Positions 1-5,325 of a stretch of DNA of 6,283 nt are shown in pieces. The stretch's first letter is position 1. The number at the start of each line of letters is the position of its first letter. Made by a program: the position numbers and the translations under genes. A model generated the notes under the pieces. The model was not told the DNA's origin and did not search any database. It saw nothing but the letters and a program-made list of their open reading frames with translations. Origin of the DNA: Lentzea sp. (lineage in GTDB: Bacteria; Actinomycetota; Actinomycetes; Mycobacteriales; Pseudonocardiaceae); contig JASLAV010001135.1 in NCBI GenBank assembly GCA_030146905.1, positions 1-6,283 on the forward strand. The letters run 5' to 3'.

Positions 1-159
1 ACCATCTCTCCGGACAAGGACGCCATCGCCACGACGGCGGTGGACAGGCTGCTCATGCGCATCGGCAGTAAGGAACCACTGCCCGGCATAGAGGTACGCG
101 CCTCGCACCGGCTGATCGCCCGCCACAGCACCGTGGGGCGCGCACCGCGCGTTGAATGA
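1..159 (+). CDS. LacI-family transcriptional regulator, C-terminal end (5' partial)
   Basis: The first frame is open from base 1 to a TGA at 157-159 and gives the last 52 residues of a protein. The segment reads ISPDKDAIATTAVDRLLMRI, then a short proline-containing linker, then RASHRLIARHSTVG. This is the usual ending of the LacI/GalR periplasmic-binding-like domain, where a helix carrying the paired hydrophobic residues is followed by a strand and the 'L-x-x-R-x-ST' signature. Known members bind a sugar or related effector in this domain and an operator through an N-terminal helix-turn-helix; that half lies outside the window. The effector cannot be inferred. No co-oriented gene follows directly, so it is probably the last gene of its unit or monocistronic. 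The family call rests on the terminal motif only. Confidence 0.75.
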   Translation, partial: TISPDKDAIATTAVDRLLMRIGSKEPLPGIEVRASHRLIARHSTVGRAPRVE

Positions 160-197
160 TCGACCAACGCGGCTCCAGCGCAGGGTCCGGCGTTCAC

Positions 198-247
198 GGC
201 CGGTCAGATGTAGTCATCCCGGTTCGATGATGTCTGCCTGACCGGCC
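198..247. repeat. Nested inverted repeat (10-bp arms), terminator-like or cruciform
   Basis: GGCCGGTCAG at 198-207 is repeated as its exact reverse complement CTGACCGGCC at 238-247, with 30 bases between. Inside the loop a second pair, TCATC (214-218) and GATGA (226-230), can form an inner stem. The element lies 38 bases after the LacI stop and contains the stop codon of the leftward reading frame described next, so it sits between two convergent reading frames. No T-run follows either arm. A bidirectional terminator is the simplest reading; a scar of a mobile-element end is the alternative. Confidence 0.6.
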
Positions 248-398
248 TTTGGTGCACGAACGCACGGCGGTTCGAGTACGACACCACGATCGAGGCGGGC
301 AGGGCGGGTGAGGTGTCATTGAGGAACGAGACCCGTACCGAGCCGGCCCGACCGTCCTCGGCGTTGAAAAAGAGTTCGCGCAGGCAGATGATCGAACA
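204..398 (-). pseudogene. Unidentified C-terminal coding fragment
   Basis: A leftward frame ends with TGA at 206-204. Its last roughly 65 residues use G/C-ending codons and contain a plausible folded-protein stretch, with FFNAEDG, then GSVRVSFLND, then ASIVVSYSNRRAFVHQ. The alternation of hydrophobic and polar residues suggests beta strands. Upstream, the same frame runs into the transposase remnant, where it is out of register with the recognisable motifs and has no credible start. I therefore read it as the tail of a gene whose front was removed or interrupted. I do not recognise the family. A beta-sandwich tail of a glycosidase-type enzyme is possible given the neighbouring sugar-type repressor, but that is only a guess. 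Confidence 0.3.
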
Positions 399-472
399 AG
401 CCGGACTCGGAGTGGTCTGATGGACGTCGGCTCGCCGTTCGGTGCAGGTCGACGCCGCGGCGGGCGATAACA

Positions 473-672
473 GGTGTGGTCCCCCTTGAGAACGCGCAGG
501 TGAGTGGAGTCGACCGAGGCGGCGGACAGGTCCAGCAACCCCGCAGGCCGAGCCCGAGGCACCGAACAACGCGGTGGGCAACCGGTTCCAGCCGAGCCCA
601 CAGCTCGTCGGTCGGGACCTCCTCACGCACGTCACGATCTTGGATGTCCTGTCCCACAGGCAAAGCCGACAC
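473..672 (-). pseudogene. IS5-family transposase remnant
   Basis: Two leftward pieces resemble an IS5-family DDE transposase. Around 615-580 one frame gives TDELWARLEPV, the typical start of this family. Around 541-473 a different frame gives LLDLSAASVDSTHLRVLKGDHT in pieces (LLDLSAASVDST, HLRVLKG, DHT), the region of the first catalytic aspartate (VDS-H-R-x-KG). In intact members these motifs are separated by a long helical stretch, and the protein continues for well over 100 residues past the second motif with the remaining catalytic acids. Here most of the middle is missing, the frame shifts between the pieces, and the C-terminal part is not recognisable after GDHT. The element is dead. 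I could not identify terminal inverted repeats or a target duplication. Confidence 0.65.
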
Positions 673-811
673 GCCAGCTCAATCTGAACTGATCACCAAG
701 ACGATGTCGTGGAGACCCGCGAGCAGAGCCGCAGTGCTGGCACGTGCGTGCAACATGACGGCAGCCCGTCGAACATTCAGCGCGGCTCACGTCCAGGCAG
801 CGAACGCAGTC
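673..811. other. Gene-free gap with no recognisable content
   Basis: Between the transposase remnant and the end of the small membrane protein gene, frames are open on both strands but show arginine/serine-rich, shadow-like translations. I see no ribosome binding site, family motif or strong hairpin. It may belong to the decayed insertion region. Confidence 0.4.
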
Positions 812-1045
812 CTACTTGTCCACGTCGCGGCCACCAGCTGCGTGTCCGGCGTGATCGGTTGCGGGCTGGTAGATCAACTGATCGCGGGCCCGACTGCGCG
901 CGATGTGGCTCAGCACCAGCAAGGACGCGGTAGCAGCAACCAGCACGCCCTCCAAGAGTCCGGACCACGCCCAGACCGCCAGCCCGGCAACGATGGGGAT
1001 GATCAGTTCCACGAGCCTCCGCGATCGCGGTCCATCAGGACGCAT
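812..1045 (-). CDS. Small two-helix membrane protein (77 aa), unknown function
   Basis: The product is 77 residues long. A short basic N-terminus (RPDGPRSRR) is followed by two hydrophobic segments, about residues 11-28 (LVELIIPIVAGLAVWAW) and 30-48 (LLEGVLVAATASLLVLSHI), separated by a tight Ser-Gly-containing turn. A charged tail with several Arg, His and Asp residues follows. The positive residues flanking both helices suggest that both termini face the cytoplasm. The start is supported by a strong Shine-Dalgarno sequence, GAGAGGAG, whose AGGAG lies 4 bases before the ATG. I do not recognise a named family. It is transcribed away from the DUF3040-like gene and nhaA, so the intergenic region probably carries divergent promoters. 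The hydrophobic pattern plus the ribosome binding site make it more likely real than chance. Confidence 0.7.
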   Translation of the reverse strand: MRPDGPRSRRLVELIIPIVAGLAVWAWSGLLEGVLVAATASLLVLSHIARSRARDQLIYQPATDHAGHAAGGRDVDK

Positions 1046-1354
1046 GGCACTCCTCTCGCCGACTTGCCGTTCTCACTCTGCGACTTTCCGCTGACCAGCG
1101 CTGTCCAGCTTCATCGTGACCGAGAACATGACCGTCAGACAGGGCGGAGCCCTGCCGCTAACACGGTTTTCGTTTGCCGTTGCCCGGCAAGGAACGGCGT
1201 CCGGCACCAGAACCCCCTCCACTGGTTCCTCTTTGCCGGTCGTCGGCTAAAAGCGCGCTGCTTCTCCGCGTGGCGAAGCCCTGGTGATGTCGGCAGAACC
1301 GGGTGATCGTGGAGGTCAGCCCTCAGACCGGCACGAGAGGAGTTGACCAGTGCC
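1046..1354. promoter_or_regulatory. Divergent intergenic region with several short hairpins
   Basis: This stretch of about 310 bases separates two divergent starts and must hold the promoters for both. Visible structures are a 6-bp hairpin CAGGGC-gga-GCCCTG (1140-1154), TTGCC-c-GGCAA (1180-1190) within a wider GCCGTT...AACGGC pair (1176-1181 and 1193-1198), and GCCG-gtcgt-CGGC (1235-1247). The octamer TTGCCG(T/G)T occurs at 1064, 1174 and 1233 on the same strand. I could not assign a convincing -35/-10 pair on either strand. Open frames across it give low-complexity translations and are not coding. Confidence 0.45.
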
Positions 1355-1543
1355 ATGGAACGCGACGAGGAGCGACGTCTACGTGAGATCGAGGCGTCAC
1401 TGGAACGCGAGGGTCCGATGTTGGCGTCACGGTCGAACCCCGAGCGGCTGCTGGTCAGCACTCGATCCTTGGCAAGGTGCGCCACCGCCACCGCCATCGA
1501 CGAAGACGAGCGGGGTGCCGGTCGCGACGAGCTCGGAATCTGA
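1355..1543 (+). CDS. Short DUF3040-like protein, possibly truncated
   Basis: From ATG 1355 the product is 62 residues. Its beginning, MERDEERRLREIEASLEREGPMLA, in parts (RRLREIEASL, EREGPMLAS), resembles the N-terminus of actinobacterial DUF3040 proteins, which start with a charged helix of the type 'E-x-R-x-L-x-x-IE-x-x-L-x-x-x-(D/G)P'. Known members continue into one or two membrane helices. Here the rest (residues 30-62) is polar and acidic (AIDEDERGAGRDELG) with no hydrophobic segment, so the protein is either a soluble variant or a gene truncated or frameshifted after the first domain. A GAGAGGAG sequence ends 12 bases before this ATG, rather far. TTG 1343 in the same frame abuts it. GTG 1350 is better spaced but lies in another frame. 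It sits 82 bases before nhaA in the same direction and probably shares its transcript. Function unknown. Confidence 0.5.
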   Translation: MERDEERRLREIEASLEREGPMLASRSNPERLLVSTRSLARCATATAIDEDERGAGRDELGI

Positions 1544-1569
1544 CCATCCCCAAGAGGGAACAAGGTTTC

Positions 1570-1629
1570 GTGGCGGATCTCGACGAGCAGCGTCCGCCTT
1601 TCCGAGCGGCTATCGAGGAGGATGTTTGA
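1570..1629 (+). other. Micro-ORF (19 aa) overlapping the nhaA start
   Basis: GTG 1570 opens a 19-residue frame (VADLDEQRPPFRAAIEEDV) whose TGA at 1627-1629 overlaps the TTG start of nhaA by two bases. The same frame is open further upstream to about 1540 (LTIPKREQGF). Such overlap is typical of translational coupling. The initiation signal is weak (AAGG 4 bases before the GTG). It may be a leader peptide, the displaced tail of the preceding small gene after a frameshift, or chance. Confidence 0.3.
1616..1628 (+). promoter_or_regulatory. nhaA ribosome binding site deciding a TTG start
   Basis: AGGAGG at 1616-1621, a full match to the anti-Shine-Dalgarno core, stands 4 bases before TTG 1626. 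This fixes the nhaA start there rather than at upstream GTG 1350 or at the in-frame ATG 36 bases downstream, which has no comparable site. Confidence 0.75.
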
Positions 1630-2909
1630 CGGACAGCCGCGAAAAGACCGACCCCAGGCTGATGCGGCGAGTGGTGGATCCTCTGCGGAGATTCGCGCAC
1701 GACGAGGCTGCCGGTGGTGTCGTGCTGGTGTTGGCCACGGTGGCCGCCCTGGTCTGGGCCAACAGTGCCGCGGCAGCTGGTTACCAAGGGCTGTGGCAGT
1801 TCCGGCTGACGGTCGGCTCCGGTCCGGTGTCGGTGACGGAAGACCTGCGGCACTGGGTCAATGACGGGCTGATGGCCCTGTTCTTCTTCGTCGTCGGCTT
1901 GGAGATCAAGCGTGAGCTCGTCGTGGGCGAGCTCCGCGATCGGCGTGCGGCGATGCTGCCCGCGCTCGCGGCTTTGGGCGGAGTCGTCCTGCCGGCGGTG
2001 TTGTTCCTCCTGGTGGTCGGTAGCGGGCCGGAGGCACGGGGGTGGGGTGTCCCGCTGGCCACCGACATCGCGTTCGCCGTCGGAGTGCTGGCTTTGCTGG
2101 GATCGCGGATACCGGCGGGTGTGAAGCTGTTCCTGCTGTCCGTGGCGATCGTCGACGACATCATCGCGGTGGGGATCATCGCGGTGGCCTACACCGACAG
2201 CCTTGAGCAAGGGTGGCTCCTCGCCGCGGCCGCCGGTCTGGTCGCGGTGGCCGTGATGCGCCGACTCGGCATCGGATCGGTCGTGTTCTACGTCCCGGTG
2301 GCGGCGTTCGTCTGGTACGCCACGTTGCACTCGGGGGTGCACGCCACGATCGCGGGGGTGGTGCTGGGCCTGATGACCCCTGCCCGCCCCGTGAACGGAC
2401 GTGACGTTCTCGATGGCCTGCAGCACAAACTGCATCCGATCAGCGCCTTCCTCGTGGTGCCGTTGTTCGCTCTGGCCAACGCCGGGGTGGACCTGCGCGG
2501 CGGAGCCCTCGGCGACGCGGCGGGCAGTTCGGTGGCGTGGGCGGTCGTGGTCGGGCTGCTTGCCGGCAAGGTCGTCGGGATCGGCGGTGCGACGTGGCTG
2601 GCGTTGAGGCTGAGAGTCGGCACGTTGCCCAGCGGTGTGCCACCACGCCTGATCTGGGGCGTGGCGGCACTGGCCGGAATCGGTTTCACGGTGTCGCTGT
2701 TCATCACCGATCTGGCCTACACCGACCCCGCACTCGTCACTCAGGCGAAGGTCGGCGTCTTCGCCGCCAGCACGGTGGCCGCGGTGCTCGGCAGCGGTTT
2801 GCTGCTCGCGCTGACGCGCACCACGGATCACCGCGATCGGTCCCGGGCGAACCGGCGAGGACCGCATCAACGGCAGAGGAATCCGAAGAGGACTGTCCCC
2901 AGGCCCTGA
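1626..2909 (+). CDS. nhaA: Na+/H+ antiporter NhaA
   Basis: The 427-residue product exchanges external protons for internal Na+ (or Li+) across the cytoplasmic membrane and serves pH and sodium homeostasis. It is full length for the family and consists of many hydrophobic helices after a cytoplasmic N-terminus. Hallmarks seen: NDGLMALFFFVVGLEIKREL in part (residues 79-98), ATDIAFAVGVLALLGSR (145-161) with the sensor-region Asp147, AIVDDI (174-179) with the paired ion-binding Asp177-Asp178, SGVHATIAG (236-244) with the conserved pH-response His239, FALANAGV (281-288), GK with Lys315, equivalent to the E. coli salt-bridge lysine, and GIGFTVSLFI (351-360). Residues matching E. coli Asp133, Asp163, Asp164, His225 and Lys300 are therefore all present. 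The last 30 residues are Arg/His/Pro-rich and probably a cytoplasmic tail. Translation starts at a TTG with an ideal ribosome binding site. Confidence 0.95.
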   Translation: MTDSREKTDPRLMRRVVDPLRRFAHDEAAGGVVLVLATVAALVWANSAAAAGYQGLWQFRLTVGSGPVSVTEDLRHWVNDGLMALFFFVVGLEIKRELVVGELRDRRAAMLPALAALGGVVLPAVLFLLVVGSGPEARGWGVPLATDIAFAVGVLALLGSRIPAGVKLFLLSVAIVDDIIAVGIIAVAYTDSLEQGWLLAAAAGLVAVAVMRRLGIGSVVFYVPVAAFVWYATLHSGVHATIAGVVLGLMTPARPVNGRDVLDGLQHKLHPISAFLVVPLFALANAGVDLRGGALGDAAGSSVAWAVVVGLLAGKVVGIGGATWLALRLRVGTLPSGVPPRLIWGVAALAGIGFTVSLFITDLAYTDPALVTQAKVGVFAASTVAAVLGSGLLLALTRTTDHRDRSRANRRGPHQRQRNPKRTVPRP

Positions 2910-2922
2910 CGAGCTCATCAGG
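2905..2922. repeat. Near-perfect 18-bp palindrome at the nhaA stop
   Basis: CCTGACGAGCTCATCAGG pairs with itself at 8 of 9 positions around GAGCTC; only 2910/2917 mismatch. It covers the nhaA stop codon. There is no unpaired loop and no T-run, so it is a poor intrinsic terminator. The shape is that of a dimeric protein binding site or a chance palindrome. Confidence 0.4.
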
Positions 2923-3039
2923 ACGAGGAGGGTTTGCGTTCAGCGGACATTTGGGGCATCTTGACAAGTGGAGTGCCGGGAAGCCTGGTCGGCCCGCTGG
3001 CCACAACACGGTGGCAGCGGCTATGCCACTTGAGGTGTC

Positions 3040-3615
3040 ATGGCCCGGTTTCGAGCGCCCCTTCCCGTTGCCTCCCCCAGCCGGACAGACCGATCGGGTC
3101 TTCGTCCGCCCGCTCAGCCACGCAAGGCCCTGCCCCTGCCTACCTCGATGGCGGTGAAGGCGGATGGCATCGCGGCACTCGCAGGGCGGAGGCGGGAACC
3201 CCGGACTGCGGCCAGCCCGCGGAGGATTGGGTTCCTCCACTCCCGCAGCCGTTCCATACCAGCCGACGCCGAGGCGGTGTTCGAAGTCGTAGCCGATTTG
3301 GGAGACATGGCGTGGCTGCCGCCTGGCGTGGAGACCGAGCTGGCAGGTCCGCGCCTGCTCCGGCTCTGGTTCGGCGACCACGACGTCGACATGCCGGTGA
3401 TGATCGACTGGCGGAGCTTGTGCATCAGCTGGGGCGACGGCGACGCCAGTTGCTCCGGTTGGCTGCGGGTGTCGTCCCTCGACGACAACACGAGCGTGGT
3501 ATCGGTCCACCTGCGCGGTCCACGCGGAGTGCCCGAGGCGCGAGTGTCGGCGTGGACTGACAACGCACTGGAGGCCCTGGCGTTCGAAGTCCGAGCCGAA
3601 CCCACGCGAGCCTGA
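3040..3615 (+). CDS. SRPBCC (polyketide cyclase/START-like) family protein, start uncertain
   Basis: The C-terminal roughly 125 residues look like a small SRPBCC ligand-binding fold. HSRSRSIPADAEAVFEVVAD (residues 67-86) is the typical first strand and helix opening. Glycine-rich strand turns follow (GPRLLRLWFGDHDVD, then GWLRVSSLDDNTSVVSVHLRG), and the closing long helix comes near residues 169-185 (SAWTDNALEALAFEV). Such proteins bind hydrophobic small molecules or lipids in a cavity; no catalytic residue can be named. The start is unclear. ATG 3040 has GAGGTG 4 bases upstream but gives a 65-residue Arg/Pro-rich front unlike the family. ATG 3148 and GTG 3154 are closer to the domain but lack a ribosome binding site. 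The stop is 17 bases before the PucR-type regulator, so the two are probably co-transcribed and may work together. Confidence 0.65.
   Translation: MARFRAPLPVASPSRTDRSGLRPPAQPRKALPLPTSMAVKADGIAALAGRRREPRTAASPRRIGFLHSRSRSIPADAEAVFEVVADLGDMAWLPPGVETELAGPRLLRLWFGDHDVDMPVMIDWRSLCISWGDGDASCSGWLRVSSLDDNTSVVSVHLRGPRGVPEARVSAWTDNALEALAFEVRAEPTRA
3221..3238 (+). repeat. Hairpin GGAGGA/TCCTCC inside the SRPBCC reading frame
   Basis: GGAGGA (3221-3226) and TCCTCC (3233-3238) form a perfect 6-bp stem with loop TTGGGT, just where the conserved SRPBCC domain begins. The 5' arm is a perfect Shine-Dalgarno core that would be paired when the stem forms. The only codon adjacent to it in frame is ATT, a rare initiator, so its role is unproven. 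Confidence 0.35.
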
Positions 3616-3632
3616 TCTTCTTGGGAGGGCCG

Positions 3633-4757
3633 ATGCCCAGACGCCCGGACAAGCGGAGAACAGAGGGCGTACCGGCGGATCTGGCGGTGTTCCTGCAGAT
3701 CTTGCGGGAGGTCAGTTCCACGGGACGAACTCTCTCCGCCAAGGAACGGCACGACCTGCGTGACGCGGGGGCGGATGCCGCACAGCGAAGCGTGGCACTG
3801 CGCGAACTGATCGAGCGCCACCTGACGATGACGTGGCGGACCTGGCCGACCTTGCCCGGTGTCGTCACCGCGGCGAACACCGATGCCATCACCCGGACCG
3901 GTGAAGCGGTCCTCCGCGCTGCCGACGAGGCCGTGAGCGAGCTGACCAGGGGGTATGAGGAGACCCAGCGCTGGTCCGTGCGCCGCGAGGACGAGCTGCG
4001 CCGTGTGTTCGTCGACGACCTGCTCACCGGACGCGATCTCGGCCTGCTCGCGGAGCGCGCGGAGCGGTACGGCCTGCGCCTCGCCGGCAGGCACCTGGTC
4101 GCGGCAGCACGTGCACCCGAGCCGTTCCTGGACGACACCCCCGCGACTTCGGGAATCCAGTCCGCGATGAGTTTGCGGTTCAGTTCGAGGCACGTGCTGG
4201 TGGCTGCTCGCGAGGGCCTTCTCGTGTGCGTGATACCGCACGACCTCGCCGGAGCACCGGAGGAGTTCGTGCGTCAGGTCGGCGAGGTGGTGGGACGGAA
4301 GTCGCGCTGGTGGGTCGGTCTGGGCCGGCCGCAGTCCGGCCCGGGTGGTGCGGTCCGCTCGTTGGAACAAGCTCGCAACGCACTCGACCTCGCTGAACGG
4401 CTCGACCTGGCGAAAGGTCTCGTCAAGGCGGCGGACCTCCTGGTCTACCAAGTGCTGCTGCGCGACAGCGCGGCACTGGGCGACCTCGTCACCGACGTGC
4501 TCGATCCGCTGCGCGCGGCACGAGGAGGTGCCGCTCGCCTGGTGGAAACGCTCGACGCGTACTTCGCTTCGGGTTGCGTCACCACCGCGACCGCGCGGAC
4601 GCTCGGCATCGGTGTCCGCACGGTCACCTATCGCCTGGACCGCGTCTGCGAGCTGACCGGCTACCGGGCAGATGACCCCACGCAGGGCTTCACGCTCCAA
4701 GTCGCCGTGCTCGGCGCACGACTGCTCGGCTGGCCACGCAACGCACGAACGCCCTGA
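3633..4757 (+). CDS. PucR/CdaR-type transcriptional regulator
   Basis: The product is 374 residues with three recognisable parts. Residues about 14-130 are a helical N-terminal region (DLAVFLQILREV ... GYEETQRWSVRREDELRRVF) of the kind found in regulators with an RsbRD-like or PucR N-terminal domain. Residues about 150-262 resemble the degenerate GGDEF-like CdaR domain, with WWVGLGRPQSGPGG followed by SLEQARNALDLAERL. Residues about 304-350 are the HTH_30 DNA-binding domain (LDAYFASGCVTTATARTLGI, then RTVTYRLDRV, ELTGY). Known relatives (PucR, CdaR, AdeR-type) respond to metabolites such as purine breakdown products or sugar acids and usually activate nearby genes. ATG 3633 is chosen because GGGAGGG precedes it by 3 bases; TTG 3621 would place that site inside the gene. 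It follows the SRPBCC gene closely. Its target is not evident; the adjacent SRPBCC gene and the downstream nfeD/SPFH pair are candidates. Confidence 0.88.
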   Translation: MPRRPDKRRTEGVPADLAVFLQILREVSSTGRTLSAKERHDLRDAGADAAQRSVALRELIERHLTMTWRTWPTLPGVVTAANTDAITRTGEAVLRAADEAVSELTRGYEETQRWSVRREDELRRVFVDDLLTGRDLGLLAERAERYGLRLAGRHLVAAARAPEPFLDDTPATSGIQSAMSLRFSSRHVLVAAREGLLVCVIPHDLAGAPEEFVRQVGEVVGRKSRWWVGLGRPQSGPGGAVRSLEQARNALDLAERLDLAKGLVKAADLLVYQVLLRDSAALGDLVTDVLDPLRAARGGAARLVETLDAYFASGCVTTATARTLGIGVRTVTYRLDRVCELTGYRADDPTQGFTLQVAVLGARLLGWPRNARTP

Positions 4758-4774
4758 TTGCCGACCACCGGCAA
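4758..4774 (+). terminator. Weak terminator-like hairpin after the PucR-type gene
   Basis: TTGCCG-accac-CGGCAA forms a 6-bp stem directly after the stop codon. A second stem, GGCCG-ggcac-CGGCC, lies nearby at about 4792-4806. Neither is followed by a T-run, so this may only be a weak or factor-assisted terminator separating the regulator from nfeD. Confidence 0.35.
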
Positions 4775-4875
4775 CCAACGGCGCGGCAACTGGCCGGGCA
4801 CCGGCCTGTCCGGCGGGCCGATTCGGATCGACGATGGTGTAGAGACGTCACGCGTTAGAGGCGTACCTCCACACA

Positions 4876-4892
4876 GGGAGGGTCGCACCATG
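4876..4892 (+). promoter_or_regulatory. nfeD ribosome binding site
   Basis: GGGAGGG at 4876-4882 lies 7 bases before ATG 4890. It settles the start: the longer in-frame extension back to 4758 reads through the hairpin region with a non-hydrophobic, non-family sequence. Confidence 0.7.
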
Positions 4893-5321
4893 GATCCCTG
4901 GCTCATCTGGCTGATCATCGCGCTGGTGCTTGCCATCGCGGAGATCTTCTCGCTCACAGCGGCTCTCGGCATGCTCGCGGCGGCCGCGCTCGTCACATCG
5001 GGCACCGCCGCGCTCGGCCTGCCGCCGGCAGGCCAGTTCCTGGTCTTCAGCGCGGTGTCGGCGACGGGCGTGGTGCTGGCACGCCCGTGGGCCCGGCGGC
5101 TCATGTTGCAACCGCGGCTCGAACGTTTCGGCATCGAGGCGTTGATCGGCGCGTCCGGCTACGTCCTGCGCGAAGTCAACAACCACGAAGGCCTGGTGCG
5201 GATCCGCGGCGAGGACTGGACGGCTCGCCCGTTCGACGAGTCCGTCGTCATCCCCGCCGGAAGCACTGTCGACGTACTGCACATCGACGGCAGCACCGCC
5301 GTCGTCTACCCACGGGAGTGA
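4890..5321 (+). CDS. NfeD-family membrane protein (short form)
   Basis: The 143-residue protein has hydrophobic segments at about residues 4-20 (WLIWLIIALVLAIAEIF), 23-42 and 48-65 (GQFLVFSAVSATGVVLA), then a basic linker (RPWARRLMLQPRLERF). A soluble OB-like domain follows at about 84-141, with ALIGASGYVLREV, GLVRIRGEDWTARPF, and IPAGSTVDVLHIDGSTAVV. The pattern 'G-x-x-G ... G-x-V-R-x-x-G-x-x-W-x-A ... I-x-x-G-x-x-V-x-V' is the NfeD C-terminal signature. The short form lacks the ClpP-like serine protease domain of long NfeD proteins. NfeD proteins are commonly encoded next to SPFH proteins and are thought to associate with them in membrane microdomains. Here the stop is 4 bases before the SPFH start, a tight two-gene operon that agrees with that pairing. 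Confidence 0.9.
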   Translation: MDPWLIWLIIALVLAIAEIFSLTAALGMLAAAALVTSGTAALGLPPAGQFLVFSAVSATGVVLARPWARRLMLQPRLERFGIEALIGASGYVLREVNNHEGLVRIRGEDWTARPFDESVVIPAGSTVDVLHIDGSTAVVYPRE

Positions 5322-5325
5322 GCCC

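Noticed and set aside
476..1306. Rightward open frame of 276 codons across the IS remnant, the small membrane gene and the intergenic region
   Set aside because: Low-complexity Arg/Ser/His-rich translation crossing unrelated elements, with no motif and no ribosome binding site.
1350..1625. N-terminal extension of nhaA back to GTG 1350, which has a well-spaced AGGAG site
   Set aside because: The extra 92 residues are Arg/Ser/Pro-rich, show no family similarity and are out of frame with the DUF3040-like gene. NhaA proteins begin close to TTG 1626, which has a perfect AGGAGG.
1455..2918. Long leftward open frame antisense to nhaA (487 codons)
   Set aside because: Its translation is His/Gln/Arg/Asp-rich without motifs, as expected for the complement of a GC-rich membrane protein gene.
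2961..2990. Consensus TTGACA at 2961-2966 as a promoter for the SRPBCC-PucR unit
   Set aside because: No -10-like hexamer occurs 16-19 bases downstream (CCTGGT/CTGGTC there), so a promoter cannot be supported from sequence alone.
2934..3560. Rightward frame from TTG 2934 with GAGGAGGG directly upstream
   Set aside because: The site is only 2 bases from the TTG, and most of the frame overlaps the SRPBCC gene in a shadow register. It could at most be a short leader or a degraded start.
3114..4778. Long leftward open frame (554 codons) opposite the SRPBCC and PucR-type genes
   Set aside because: It mirrors two recognisable genes, spans their intergenic gap and has no coherent domain, so it is a GC-driven shadow.
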